From positions 1 to 36,911 of the forward strand of contig JAZRAB010000097.1 of assembly GCA_045634345.1 (NCBI GenBank): a stretch of DNA of 36,911 nt, read 5' to 3'. Positions 23,907 through 33,291 of this stretch are shown here, in pieces; position 1 is the stretch's first letter, and each line of letters starts with the position of its first letter. The translations under genes and the position numbers were made by a program. Below the pieces are notes generated by a model. That model did not search any database, was not told the DNA's origin, and saw only the letters and a list, made by a program, of their open reading frames with translations. The DNA comes from Flemingiibacterium sp045634345 (GTDB lineage: Bacteria > Bacillota > Clostridia > Oscillospirales > CAG-272).

Positions 23907-25442
23907 TTGCGCATACTGCAGCGTTTTTTGTTTAACGGAATCATAATGACAGTTACTTCTTTACTGCTTCGAACTCTCGGCGTGGCATTCAATGCTTTTA
24001 TTTCACGCGAGCTTGGCGCTGACGGAATGGGATTGTTTACGCTTATTATGAGTGTTTACGGACTTGCGGTAACGCTTGCTGCTTCAGGTGTTAATCTTGC
24101 TGCCACACGTTTGTGCGCCGAGGCGCTGGGAAATGGAAATGAGGCGGCAGTAAGCGGTGCCTTGAGGCGCTGTCTTACATATGCACTTACTTGCGGTATT
24201 ATTGCGTGCGTAATACTTTATTTGGGGGCAGAGTATGTATCGCAAGCGTGGCTTGGGGACGTGCGTTGTATGCCGTCTTTACGTTTGCTTGCATTGAGTC
24301 TTCCTTTTATTGCTGCTTCTAATGTGCTTCACGGATACTTTACTGCAGTGCGCAAGGTGTCAAAAAGTGCGGCAACACAGATATTTGAACAGCTTTTCAA
24401 GATGCTTGTTACCGTATGGGCACTTTTGTATATAGTTCCCGACGGAATAGAGTATGCCTGCATGGCACTTGTCGGAGGAGGTGCACTTGCCGAGAGTGCT
24501 TCATTTGCGATGGCACTGCTTCTTTATCTTATTGACAGACGTAAAATGAAGCATACAGTTCTTGAACGGGAAAATGGGAAAAAACTGACACGTGAGCTTT
24601 TCAAGATAACTATTCCCGTTGCAGCTGCCGCATATGTGCGCTCGGGACTGTCAACGCTTGAGCATATACTAATTCCGCGCGGACTTCGGAAGAATCCGGT
24701 GACTGCGGATACTGCACTTGCTACATACGGTGTGTTGTGCGGCATGGTAATGCCTATCATAATGTTCCCGACAGCACTGCTGTATTCATTTACGGGTTTG
24801 CTTGTTCCCGAATTTGCCGAGGCGCAGGCGAGAAAAAACACGGTGCATATACGTTACATGATATCGCGCTCTCTTGGACTTACACTTATATTTTCGATCG
24901 GTTGTGCGGCGATTATGTCTATGCTCTCACACGAGCTTGGAATGTTGATTTATGACAGCTACGATGCGGGAGAATTTATCCGCGTAATGGCACCGCTTAT
25001 ACCTTTAATGTATCTTGATCATGCGGTTGATGCAATATTAAAAGGTCTCGGTGAACAGCTTTACTGCATGAAGGTCAATATTCTTGACTCTGCGATGTGT
25101 ACCTTGCTCGTGTACATTCTTTGTCCGCGAGTGGGGATATACGGTTATATTATAACTATATACATTGCTGAAGCGGCTAATACGGCACTCAGCTTGGCGC
25201 GACTTATAAAGGTAAGCGGATTTTCTGTTCGAGTCGTTGATCGCTTTATAAAGCCGATGGTGTGTGCGACTGGAGCGGTTGCCCTGCTTCGGTTATTTGG
25301 AATTTCCGAGCTTGGTGTCACTTGGATATCGCTTTTGGGCACGTCAGTACTTACGGTAAGTACATATTTTATATTGCTTATCGGAACGGGGAGTGTATCA
25401 GTACAAGATATTAAGTGGGCGTCGTGTGTTATCAAGCGGTAA
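23907..25442 (+). CDS. SpoVB/Wzx-like lipid-linked polysaccharide flippase
   Basis: A 511-residue protein with about fourteen membrane helices of the MOP superfamily (polysaccharide transporter / stage V sporulation protein B group). The opening, FLFNGIIMTVTSLLLRTLGVAFNAFISRELGADGMGLF, matches SpoVB. These proteins flip lipid-linked sugars or precursors outward. Whether it serves spore cortex, peptidoglycan or the nearby capsule cannot be told. The upstream AGGACGGTGA at 23892-23901 favours a TTG start at 23907; a GTG at 23898 lies inside that ribosome site. The long AT-rich stretch before it shows no clear promoter. Confidence 0.82.
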   Translation: MRILQRFLFNGIIMTVTSLLLRTLGVAFNAFISRELGADGMGLFTLIMSVYGLAVTLAASGVNLAATRLCAEALGNGNEAAVSGALRRCLTYALTCGIIACVILYLGAEYVSQAWLGDVRCMPSLRLLALSLPFIAASNVLHGYFTAVRKVSKSAATQIFEQLFKMLVTVWALLYIVPDGIEYACMALVGGGALAESASFAMALLLYLIDRRKMKHTVLERENGKKLTRELFKITIPVAAAAYVRSGLSTLEHILIPRGLRKNPVTADTALATYGVLCGMVMPIIMFPTALLYSFTGLLVPEFAEAQARKNTVHIRYMISRSLGLTLIFSIGCAAIMSMLSHELGMLIYDSYDAGEFIRVMAPLIPLMYLDHAVDAILKGLGEQLYCMKVNILDSAMCTLLVYILCPRVGIYGYIITIYIAEAANTALSLARLIKVSGFSVRVVDRFIKPMVCATGAVALLRLFGISELGVTWISLLGTSVLTVSTYFILLIGTGSVSVQDIKWASCVIKR

Positions 25443-25517
25443 TTTGCAGCAGAGGCTAAAGCATTGCTGATATTAAGATATGGAGTAATAAAAAATCATA
25501 TGTTAATAAAATATACA

Positions 25518-25546
25518 TTGAAAAATTTGCTTTAGTGTGGTACAAT
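25518..25546 (+). promoter_or_regulatory. promoter of dapL
   Basis: TTGAAA (25518-25523), 17-base spacer and TACAAT (25541-25546), about 35 bases before the ATG. Confidence 0.75.
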
Positions 25547-25584
25547 ATATCTAATAATGAATTTTTATCAAAAGGGAGACCACT

Positions 25585-26769
25585 ATGAAGATCAATCAGA
25601 ACTACAAAAAACTCAAGGAAAGCTATCTTTTTTCCGATATTGCCAAAAAGACTGCGGCATATAAGGCGGAAAATCCGAATGCCGATATCATTCGTCTCGG
25701 TATCGGAGATGTAACACTTCCGCTCTGTCCTGCTGTCGTTGACGCACTGCATACTGCAGCTGACGAAATGGGCGGCAAGGATACATTTAAGGGTTACGGT
25801 CCCGAGCAGGGCTACGGCTTTTTAAAGGATGCCATCAAGGCTTATTACAAGGAAGAAGACGGTGTGGAGCTTGACGTAGACGAAATATTTATTTCTGACG
25901 GCGCGAAGAGCGACCTTGGAAATATCCTCGATATATTTGCAAAGGATAACACCGTGCTTGTGCCTGACCCGGTATATCCCGTATATGTTGACACCAACAC
26001 TATGGACGGAAGAAACATCGTGTACATGAAGGGAAGCGCGGAAAACAACTTCCTGCCTATGCCCGATGATTCCGTTGATGCGGACATAATTTATCTCTGC
26101 TCGCCTAACAATCCCACCGGTGCGGCATATAATCATGAACAGCTTAAAGCATGGGTTGAATATGCGACCAAGAAGGGTGCTATTATTCTCTTTGACGCGG
26201 CGTATGAGTCATTTATATCGACAAAAGAGCTTGTACGTTCGATTTATGAGATTGACGGCGCGAGAGGCTGTGCGATTGAATTTTGCTCGTTCTCGAAGAC
26301 CGCAGGATTTACCGGCACTCGATGCGGATGGACGGTCGTTCCGATGGAGCTTGAATGTGATGGGCTCAAATTAAACAAGCTGTGGCTGCGCCGTCAGACA
26401 ACCAAGTTTAACGGTGTTTCCTATCCTGTACAGCGTGCGGCAATGGCAGTATTCACTCCTGAGGGACGTGCGCAAATTGCAGAAAATCTTGCTTATTACA
26501 AGGAAAATGCAGGCATCATCACAGCGGCTCTCGATGAGCTTGGCATATGGTATACGGGCGGTGTAAATTCGCCGTACATCTGGCTTAAGTGCCCGAACGG
26601 TATGGGCTCGTGGGAGTTCTTTGACCTGCTTCTCACTAAGGCAAATGTCGTCGGAACCCCCGGCGCAGGATTTGGTGAGATGGGCGAAGGCTTCTTCAGA
26701 CTCACCGCATTCGGTGACAGAGAGCGTACACGCGAAGCGGCAGAGAGAATAAAAAAGCTCTTTAAATAA
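25585..26769 (+). CDS. dapL: LL-diaminopimelate aminotransferase
   Basis: A 394-residue PLP enzyme that converts tetrahydrodipicolinate directly to LL-diaminopimelate with glutamate as donor, a short route to lysine and peptidoglycan. It is recognised by IIRLGIGDVTLPLCPAV, GYGPEQGYGFLKDAI, SDGAKSDLGNI, SPNNPTGAA and the PLP-lysine motif FSKTAGFTGTRCGWT. Length is that of DapL. GGGAG lies before the ATG. It is monocistronic, with its own promoter and terminator. Presence of DapL implies meso-diaminopimelate synthesis through this variant in an anaerobe. Confidence 0.96.
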   Translation: MKINQNYKKLKESYLFSDIAKKTAAYKAENPNADIIRLGIGDVTLPLCPAVVDALHTAADEMGGKDTFKGYGPEQGYGFLKDAIKAYYKEEDGVELDVDEIFISDGAKSDLGNILDIFAKDNTVLVPDPVYPVYVDTNTMDGRNIVYMKGSAENNFLPMPDDSVDADIIYLCSPNNPTGAAYNHEQLKAWVEYATKKGAIILFDAAYESFISTKELVRSIYEIDGARGCAIEFCSFSKTAGFTGTRCGWTVVPMELECDGLKLNKLWLRRQTTKFNGVSYPVQRAAMAVFTPEGRAQIAENLAYYKENAGIITAALDELGIWYTGGVNSPYIWLKCPNGMGSWEFFDLLLTKANVVGTPGAGFGEMGEGFFRLTAFGDRERTREAAERIKKLFK

Positions 26770-26835
26770 TGCGGGTAAAGTGAACTGCGATGCATGTGAG
26801 GCGTACTCACATGATAGGAAAAATTAAATTTTTGC

Positions 26836-26873
26836 GAATGGGTTCGGAGTTGCTCCGGACTCATTCCTTTTTG
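26836..26873 (+). terminator. intrinsic terminator of dapL
   Basis: A 14-pair stem (GAATGGGTTCGGAG with CTCCGGACTCATTC) with a three-base loop, followed by CTTTTTG. It lies about 65 bases after the dapL stop. Confidence 0.82.
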
Positions 26874-26890
26874 CCTTTTTTATCTATAAG

Positions 26891-26929
26891 AAATGCATCC
26901 CAAAAGTAGTTGACTTTTGGGATGCATTT
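26891..26929 (-). terminator. terminator of the envelope operon
   Basis: A perfect 16-pair inverted repeat (26891-26906 with 26914-26929) with a seven-base loop, 28 bases past the last gene of the minus-strand operon. The T tract on the minus strand is short, so it may also serve RNA stability. Confidence 0.65.
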
Positions 26930-26956
26930 TAAAGTACTAACAGATATTGAACAGTA

Positions 26957-27553
26957 TTAGTTAAGTGTTACAGCTGACACAGTAAAGCCTGATACTAAAT
27001 CATCGGTGAATTGAATCGAGACGGTAGCACCGTCAAGCTCATATACTCTGATGCCGAACTGTTCGTCATAGTATGTACCGAACACCGCTTCAACCGCCTG
27101 GGCAGTGCTTCCGACCGTGATGCCGCCGTCTTTAAGTGCGACTGCATCGGAAAGCATGGAAAATTCGGAAATATACTGCTCTCCGCTTGCATTTGGAGAG
27201 GTGGTGATGCTGTACCAATCATAGAAGTAGACCTTATCATAGCCTTCATGTATGCAGCTGGGGGCTTCCATGTAATCAATCGGCTCGCCTGCCGAAGCGA
27301 TAAATTCCTCAGACGGACCGCCAATAGTAATTGTCATGCCATTTTCAAATACGAGTGTATATGTAAGAGAAATTTCAGATGCAGTGGTGTCCGGGACAGT
27401 TGTTTCGGGGGGATTAACTGTGGTATCGGTAGGGCTTTCGGTTGTTTCGTTGCTTGTATCTTTCGTTGTATCGCTGCTGCCATCGGTATTATCACAAGCC
27501 GAGAGAGCGATAGCAATGGTGAGGGATAAAAGTAATATGAGAAGTTTTTTCAT
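26957..27553 (-). CDS. secreted lipoprotein of unknown function
   Basis: A 198-residue lipoprotein. The signal peptide ends in the lipobox LSAC (cysteine about residue 20), so it should be anchored to the outer leaflet of the cytoplasmic membrane. A Thr/Ser/Pro/Asp-rich linker (TTKDTSNETTESPTD and TTVNPPETTVPDTT) precedes a compact beta-rich domain of about 130 residues (LTYTLVFENGMTITIGG to the end). I do not recognise that domain. The ATG at 27553 follows AAAGGAAT; an earlier in-frame start would overlap the upstream gene. It is last in the six-gene envelope operon, 16 bases after the transglutaminase-like gene. Confidence 0.75.
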   Translation of the reverse strand: MKKLLILLLSLTIAIALSACDNTDGSSDTTKDTSNETTESPTDTTVNPPETTVPDTTASEISLTYTLVFENGMTITIGGPSEEFIASAGEPIDYMEAPSCIHEGYDKVYFYDWYSITTSPNASGEQYISEFSMLSDAVALKDGGITVGSTAQAVEAVFGTYYDEQFGIRVYELDGATVSIQFTDDLVSGFTVSAVTLN

Positions 27554-27569
27554 TTTGTATTCCTTTCGT

Positions 27570-29975
27570 TTATGGAGTAGGTGGGAACTTACTCGCATCA
27601 AAATCGTAGTAATAGCTGAGAGGGAATGCTCTTACCTCACTGTCTTTAAGTAGAAATACCTTCAGTCTGTGCGGCGACGGCTGTGGACAGGTGTCGAAGT
27701 GATACCATGCGCCATCCATTTTTACGAGATTCCAATAGTGCGGACGGTTAGGATCGTTTCGGTGAATCTCAATGTTTTCAATTCCGACGCGGGAGAGAAG
27801 TGCGCTTGCGACTGCATAGTAGGTGTAGCAGTTACCGTAACGCTTTGTAAATCCCGTATACGCCGCTTTGTTGAAGTGCCCCATCAGATGACTTGTTATA
27901 CTTGAATATCTGATATTTTGTCTGCACCAATTATAGATTGCATGTGCTTTATCGCGGTCAGTCATCGAATCGGTAACGATTTTTGCGAGAACCTGATCGG
28001 CAAGGTCATTGACTGACTGACGGCTTATTGCCATAATCGTTACAGTCGTTGTTGCAGTTCTCGTGTTGCCTGAAGAATCGGATGCGGTGTAGGTTACATA
28101 ATATGTTCCTGCAACGCTGTTGTTCACCGCAGACGAATTAACCGTTACAGCAACACTTCCGTCTCGGTCATCCGAAGTATATACTCCGTTTCTGTATAAA
28201 ATCGTTTCACCCTCATAAGCAGTAATCGGCTTTACACCGTAGATAATGGGCTTTGTGGTGTCTTTTATAACATACATCGAAGTGCTCATGCTTGTGAAAT
28301 TGCCGGCTTCGTCTGTTGCTATTATTGTAACTGTCTGCTCTCCGATATAAGAGGTATCAGCTGATTCGGAAAATGTGAAGCTTACCGGCGAGGCATCTAT
28401 GCAGCTTGTTATAAAATCGCTTGCATCCGGAGTAGTACCTAAATAAACATTTGTCGGTTTGACGGCAAGCACAGGCGGAACAGTATCCTCAACCGTCAGT
28501 TTAATCGGTATATGTGAATATTCACCGATGAGAGTTAGTTCGTGCGTGCCTATTCCGAGCTGTTCTATTATAATGTCATCCGCAAGTCGGGGCAGGGGGG
28601 ACTGAACATCCATATGGGAGAAAAGTTCACCCTTAAATACTTCGGTTGAAGTACCTGCTTCTATTAGAAAAGACGATGCAATGTTATGTATGTTGACCTT
28701 TGTTTCAAGCAGGGTGGTGTTCCCATAGGTGTCCTCAAGAATTACAGAGATATTCTGAACTCCTAACTTATCAAAATCAGGCTCAGCGTCAAAACGCTGT
28801 GTGACCTCTGATCTATCGAAAATGTTCTCGGTGAAATCCTCGGGTGAAAGCGTTTGACCGAGAAGAATATCATATTCGAGCACGTCTGCTTTAGGTGCGG
28901 TGGTATCAACAATAGTTACATTGAAAAGACAGCTAGCGCCGTTGAGCTTTCCCTTGATACGGTAAGTGCCGCACTGTGAAAAATCGACACTGTCAAAATT
29001 AAGATCACTGAGCCATTCGAATTTGAGCAGTCTGTCTGCAAGGACAGCCTTTAGTGTACCAAGCTCGGTCTCACAGTGGGTAAGGCGGTCATTTACGATA
29101 AGCTCTGCGGTGGCGGTAGTTTTATTTCCGCACTCATCCACAGCGCGGACAGTGACCGTGCCGCCATTTTCGGTGTCAGCCTTATGCATAAAGCGATATG
29201 TAAGCTCGGTCATATCGTTAGCTTGGCTTATAAATTCTTCCGGGAAGACCTCGGTGCCGCGCGGAACACAGAGTGTCTGCGTTGTAATCCGCGGTGCCTT
29301 GCTGTCTCTTACAACAAGTGAAGAATTAACGGGAATGAATCCGAAAAATTCAAGCTCAAGCGGATGCTTGCCAAGAACGCTTGTATCGATTTTGTCGAGG
29401 TCGGTTTTGACCTCGCAGAAATAATTAAATACCGTCACATCCCTAAGCGGCAGACTTGCATCCTTGCCGATCTCCGTCTTGTGCGGCATTACACCGTACA
29501 AAAGCAGACTTACGATTGGTAAGAGAATGATACCGATGATTATCAGTATAACAATAAGCGCCGTGCGAAGCTTGCGCTTTGCTGAAGTCTTATTTTCTTT
29601 ATCCGATTCCGATTCTTTGTCAGGTTCTGCATCATCTGATGGTTCAGCCTCTGCTTTAGCGACGGATTCCCCTGAAGGTATGTCGGATGATTCTTCGGTT
29701 ACCTCATCAGCGGTGCTGGCATCTGATTTTTCCTCGGTAGCATTAAGCGATTCCGATGCTGCTTCGTCAGAGGGGTCTAAAGTGGCAACAGATGTTTTTA
29801 TCTCCGTATCAGCAGAAGAAGCTTCTTGTGTCACTTGTGCTGCGGCAGATTCTGCCTCAGTGGATATATCCTCAGCCTTGACAGTATCCGGAGTAGCCGT
29901 GACCTGTTTGACAGTGTTATTTGCTGCCTTGCTTCTTTTTGCCTTTTTCTTTTTTGCTAATGCTTTCTTACTCAT
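27570..29975 (-). CDS. membrane-anchored Ig-repeat protein with C-terminal transglutaminase-like domain
   Basis: An 801-residue protein. A Lys/Arg-rich start and a long acidic, low-complexity cytoplasmic segment (residues 1-135) precede one membrane helix (about 139-163). The outside part has at least four Ig-like repeats beginning DSKAPRI, DTTAPKA, DTVPPVL and DTTKPII, each about 85-90 residues. The C-terminal 150 residues are a transglutaminase/protease-like domain with the triad in GNCYTYY (Cys), PHYWNLV (His) and HFDTC (Asp). Such domains cross-link or cleave peptides; the substrate is unknown. It is fifth in the envelope operon. Confidence 0.85.
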   Translation of the reverse strand: MSKKALAKKKKAKRSKAANNTVKQVTATPDTVKAEDISTEAESAAAQVTQEASSADTEIKTSVATLDPSDEAASESLNATEEKSDASTADEVTEESSDIPSGESVAKAEAEPSDDAEPDKESESDKENKTSAKRKLRTALIVILIIIGIILLPIVSLLLYGVMPHKTEIGKDASLPLRDVTVFNYFCEVKTDLDKIDTSVLGKHPLELEFFGFIPVNSSLVVRDSKAPRITTQTLCVPRGTEVFPEEFISQANDMTELTYRFMHKADTENGGTVTVRAVDECGNKTTATAELIVNDRLTHCETELGTLKAVLADRLLKFEWLSDLNFDSVDFSQCGTYRIKGKLNGASCLFNVTIVDTTAPKADVLEYDILLGQTLSPEDFTENIFDRSEVTQRFDAEPDFDKLGVQNISVILEDTYGNTTLLETKVNIHNIASSFLIEAGTSTEVFKGELFSHMDVQSPLPRLADDIIIEQLGIGTHELTLIGEYSHIPIKLTVEDTVPPVLAVKPTNVYLGTTPDASDFITSCIDASPVSFTFSESADTSYIGEQTVTIIATDEAGNFTSMSTSMYVIKDTTKPIIYGVKPITAYEGETILYRNGVYTSDDRDGSVAVTVNSSAVNNSVAGTYYVTYTASDSSGNTRTATTTVTIMAISRQSVNDLADQVLAKIVTDSMTDRDKAHAIYNWCRQNIRYSSITSHLMGHFNKAAYTGFTKRYGNCYTYYAVASALLSRVGIENIEIHRNDPNRPHYWNLVKMDGAWYHFDTCPQPSPHRLKVFLLKDSEVRAFPLSYYYDFDASKFPPTP

Positions 29976-29992
29976 CTATAAAAATCCCTGTG

Positions 29993-32113
29993 TCAATTAT
30001 TCTTGTTCGGCACACCGTCGCCGTCATGGTAGAGCGCACCGGATTCATCAATACCGGCAATGCAGACAACTCCGACATCAAAGGCTTCCATGTTGCGCCA
30101 ATTGTATGGGTTGCCGTAAGAGCCGCCAATCTGACCCGAGTAAAGCTGGTATGTACCGTCGCGCTTCTCGACGAGAATTGCGGACGCTCCTGCTTTGATA
30201 CGGGTTATATTCTTGGCGCTTTCAACATTGAGAAGACCCATTGAGCGGTAGCCGCGTATCATTACAGTACCGTCGGAGAAGAGCATCACTGTTGTCTGGT
30301 TGCACGCCGCAACATCGACTACATTGCGGTACGGCTCAACATCGCACTGACCGCATGAATTTGAGCCGGTGGCAACGAGCGTTCCGTCGATTTTCAGACC
30401 GACTGTAAACCGCTGACCTGCCGCGACTGCAACAATATCATTCCACGCAGTTACATCGCACTGACCGTATGTGTTATCGCCATACGCACTTACAGTGCCG
30501 TTTGCATGCAAGAGCACAGCGTGGTCCTGACCAAGCATTGCCTGTATAACGTCATCGCTGTTTGGAGCAGTGAAGGGGAGAGCTTCTCCTTCATGGGGGA
30601 TCAGAGCAACCTTGCCGTTTTTGCGCAGTACGATGCTCATGGTTTCATTTGTATCGACAGATACAGCATCGGTTATCTTGGTTCCGGCTATTTTTCCGGA
30701 TTTTATGATACGGACATCATCGTTCCATACCGATATCGACTGTGAATGATATATACGCTTCTGCTCCTCTGTCAGCATCGGATATATAATATCAAGCTCT
30801 GCACGCACACCCGAGTCTCCCGAATCTATGCCTGCCTGAGCAGAGGTTATCTTTGCATATTCGGGATAACGGTCGGCAAGATAAATTATACCAGCGTTGT
30901 CATCAAGAGTTACACAACATTCAATGGCGGCATTTATAGCGTCCTGCTTTGAAATATCGAAGGTTACGATATTAGGAAGCTCATCAATAAACGCTGATGC
31001 TTCATTGTATCGGTTGTTGGATATATAATAGATAAGGGCATCGTTGAACACCGTGTTTTCGTATTTGTCGCGTTCAGACTGCTCGCGCATTTCACTTGCG
31101 ACAAGAAGCGCATTTACATAGTCTCCACGGTTCTTTAATATGTCGCACATTGAGCGTATAATAGACGAAAACTTTTCATCATTCTCAGACATCTTTGCCA
31201 CGCGGAATGCATTCTCATTGATTTTTCCGGTGTTTATATCGACAACACTTGCGGCGGCATAATCGATGATAACATCGCACAGAGAAGAATTTGGCGCACC
31301 GTATGCATAGACATACGATGATTCAAGATCTCCCTTGTCGATATAATATTCGACAGCCTTTTCGCAAACGCGCTGCAGTATACCGTCATACTCGGAGTCA
31401 TACGCGATTTTATATGCTTCATTGAAGCGCCTATCCTTTATAAGCATATCGGCGGAGTTCTTTACTCCGAGATAGCGATAAAGTGAAATTCCGGCGATGA
31501 TCTCAACGATAAACATAACAACAAGTGCAGATAGAATAATCATAAGACGGTGGCGCTTTTTCTCGGGAGAAAGTACGGGCTTTTTATGAGTATTTGCTTC
31601 TGCAACTTTGTTAAGCTGCTGTGATGTATTGCTGCTTGATGCAGGTGTATTCTGCAGTTGAGGTGTATTACGGTTTTTTGCAACCGGACGTCGTACAAAA
31701 CGAAATTCCGAGGGCTCAAATGTAAGCACTTGTCCGCTTGAAAGGGTGATTTCGGATATGTAAGCGCTGCACCCGTCTTTTGTAAGATGTGACGGAACAT
31801 TGCCGGTTATTGTTATAAGCTCACTGGAATTAAGATCATTATCGGTATAACGGTATGTACTGAATTTATGCGCTGTGTCCGGAGCATAGACCGGCAGGGA
31901 TGAAAAACGGTATCTGAAGGTAAAGCTTGAAATTTTCACCGAAAGATCTCGTTTTATAACTATACGCATGGTATCCGAGCTATCGGGATGCTTTATAAGT
32001 GTAATCGAGTGTACCGATGCAGGCGATTTGCGCTCAGGTGGGAGCATGGGGACGGGAAGAAGCATGGATTCTTCTTTGGGAGTATTTTGATAATGTTTTT
32101 CGGTTCTATTCAT
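29993..32113 (-). CDS. membrane protein with C-terminal RCC1-type repeats
   Basis: A 706-residue protein. The N-terminal 160 residues form a soluble beta-rich domain of unknown type, followed by a Gln/Asn/Ser-rich linker. One membrane helix (LMIILSALVVMFIVEIIAGISLYRYL, about residues 190-215) leads to a helical, TPR-like region (about 220-430: repeated ADMLIKDRRFNEAYKIAYDSEYDGI-like units). The end carries RCC1-like beta-propeller repeats, for example GTVSAYGDNTYGQCDV and GTLVATGSNSCGQCDV. RCC1 repeats in bacteria are thought to bind protein partners. Its place between the VanX-like and transglutaminase-like genes suggests an envelope scaffold (inferred). Confidence 0.75.
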   Translation of the reverse strand: MNRTEKHYQNTPKEESMLLPVPMLPPERKSPASVHSITLIKHPDSSDTMRIVIKRDLSVKISSFTFRYRFSSLPVYAPDTAHKFSTYRYTDNDLNSSELITITGNVPSHLTKDGCSAYISEITLSSGQVLTFEPSEFRFVRRPVAKNRNTPQLQNTPASSSNTSQQLNKVAEANTHKKPVLSPEKKRHRLMIILSALVVMFIVEIIAGISLYRYLGVKNSADMLIKDRRFNEAYKIAYDSEYDGILQRVCEKAVEYYIDKGDLESSYVYAYGAPNSSLCDVIIDYAAASVVDINTGKINENAFRVAKMSENDEKFSSIIRSMCDILKNRGDYVNALLVASEMREQSERDKYENTVFNDALIYYISNNRYNEASAFIDELPNIVTFDISKQDAINAAIECCVTLDDNAGIIYLADRYPEYAKITSAQAGIDSGDSGVRAELDIIYPMLTEEQKRIYHSQSISVWNDDVRIIKSGKIAGTKITDAVSVDTNETMSIVLRKNGKVALIPHEGEALPFTAPNSDDVIQAMLGQDHAVLLHANGTVSAYGDNTYGQCDVTAWNDIVAVAAGQRFTVGLKIDGTLVATGSNSCGQCDVEPYRNVVDVAACNQTTVMLFSDGTVMIRGYRSMGLLNVESAKNITRIKAGASAILVEKRDGTYQLYSGQIGGSYGNPYNWRNMEAFDVGVVCIAGIDESGALYHDGDGVPNKNN

Positions 32114-32125
32114 ATTCCCACCCCC

Positions 32126-33274
32126 TTATCTTACAAGCTCATTCTCGGAGGGAACGAGCGGAATCGTGTCAAGCGGATGGTCGGTGGGGAGATAATTTCT
32201 GGTGTTCGCACACTGAAAATGCCACCATTCGGAGTTGATGTACGTGAAGCCACAGGAGGTCATTACATCTGTCATATAGTTCATATTGTCACGTGCTGTG
32301 TCGGTCATATTTTCACTGCTTCGTGCGGAATCGTTTGTGAAGGTATGCATCGGAGTGGGCATTTCTATTTCATTTCCGTCCGAGTCGATAAGAGAAATAT
32401 CAAGCGCAGTTCCGCGGTCGTGTATTCCGCCCATGCCGCGGCTCGGGTCGGCAACCCACTTATGAACGCGCACAACGTCAAACCAACGCTGCTGTACAGA
32501 TGTCGGGCGGTATGCGTCATATATTACGATTGTGTAGCCGTCATTTTTGAATATCTCTATTGCCTTGACAAGCTTTTGAAGGGTATCGTACTGTATAAGA
32601 CAAAGATTGCGGTCATAAAACGGCTCACCGATTGATGTTTCATTTGTGGAGAGCTTCATAGATACTTTTATATCATACCGCGAGAGATCGACACCGGCAT
32701 TTGAAATATTCGTTGATTCATAAACCTTAAGATATTTGCGGATATCGACAAGGTGAGAATATGCATTTATCTTTCTGCCTGTGCTGTCGGGGGCGAGCCC
32801 GGTTTCAATCGGCACTTCAGCATACAGCGTACTGCCGCTGTTTACAGCATGCAAAAAGCCGTCCTTTGCATAACCGAGCAGAACTCCGCCCGTTGAATAT
32901 ACGGTCGCCCACACACTGCCCTCGGCAGGCTCGACGAGATATATTCTCTCGCCCTTGTTGAGTGTGTTGTATGGGTACTGCGCAGTTCTTGTCTGGTATA
33001 TATCCATTTTATCAATGACGGTCATAGGGAACGCTTCACTGTCTGTAAGTATGCAGTTAGGCTCGCTGTTCACAATAGGGGTTATCGCAGCACCGAGCTC
33101 TCCGAAATCAAAGGCTTCGGAGGGAAATTCGATACCGACATGTGCTTTTACATCAAAATCCCTGAAGACGTGATTTTTAGCATCGGAAGAGACAGCACAT
33201 GAATAAAGTGATGTGGAACTTAATATAAGAGCTGCGAGAAGTATAGAGCCGACGGCTCGCTTGTTTCTTTTCAT
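32126..33274 (-). CDS. VanX-like (M15) D-Ala-D-Ala dipeptidase, exported
   Basis: A 382-residue exported protein. The signal peptide ends with SLYSC, a probable lipobox. Residues 100-150 (AQYPYNTLNKGERIYLVEPAEGSV and on) look like an SH3-type wall-binding domain. The C-terminal half is M15D peptidase: IYDAYRPTSVQQRWF, the zinc ligands in GIHDRGTALDIS (His, Asp) and EWWHFQ (catalytic Glu and His). VanX enzymes cut D-Ala-D-Ala; exported ones act on cell-wall peptides. No vanH or vanA partner is nearby, so it is probably a wall hydrolase rather than a resistance gene. Confidence 0.85.
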   Translation of the reverse strand: MKRNKRAVGSILLAALILSSTSLYSCAVSSDAKNHVFRDFDVKAHVGIEFPSEAFDFGELGAAITPIVNSEPNCILTDSEAFPMTVIDKMDIYQTRTAQYPYNTLNKGERIYLVEPAEGSVWATVYSTGGVLLGYAKDGFLHAVNSGSTLYAEVPIETGLAPDSTGRKINAYSHLVDIRKYLKVYESTNISNAGVDLSRYDIKVSMKLSTNETSIGEPFYDRNLCLIQYDTLQKLVKAIEIFKNDGYTIVIYDAYRPTSVQQRWFDVVRVHKWVADPSRGMGGIHDRGTALDISLIDSDGNEIEMPTPMHTFTNDSARSSENMTDTARDNMNYMTDVMTSCGFTYINSEWWHFQCANTRNYLPTDHPLDTIPLVPSENELVR

Positions 33275-33291
33275 AGAGAGGATATCACTCC

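Noticed and set aside
29464..30198. Serine-rich 244-codon frame on the plus strand
   Set aside because: It mirrors the low-complexity Ser/Asp/Glu segment of the transglutaminase-like gene and has no ribosome site.
32126..33274. Vancomycin-resistance gene vanX
   Set aside because: The protein is exported, has an SH3-like extra domain and no vanH, vanA or vanRS partners, so a wall-hydrolase role fits better.
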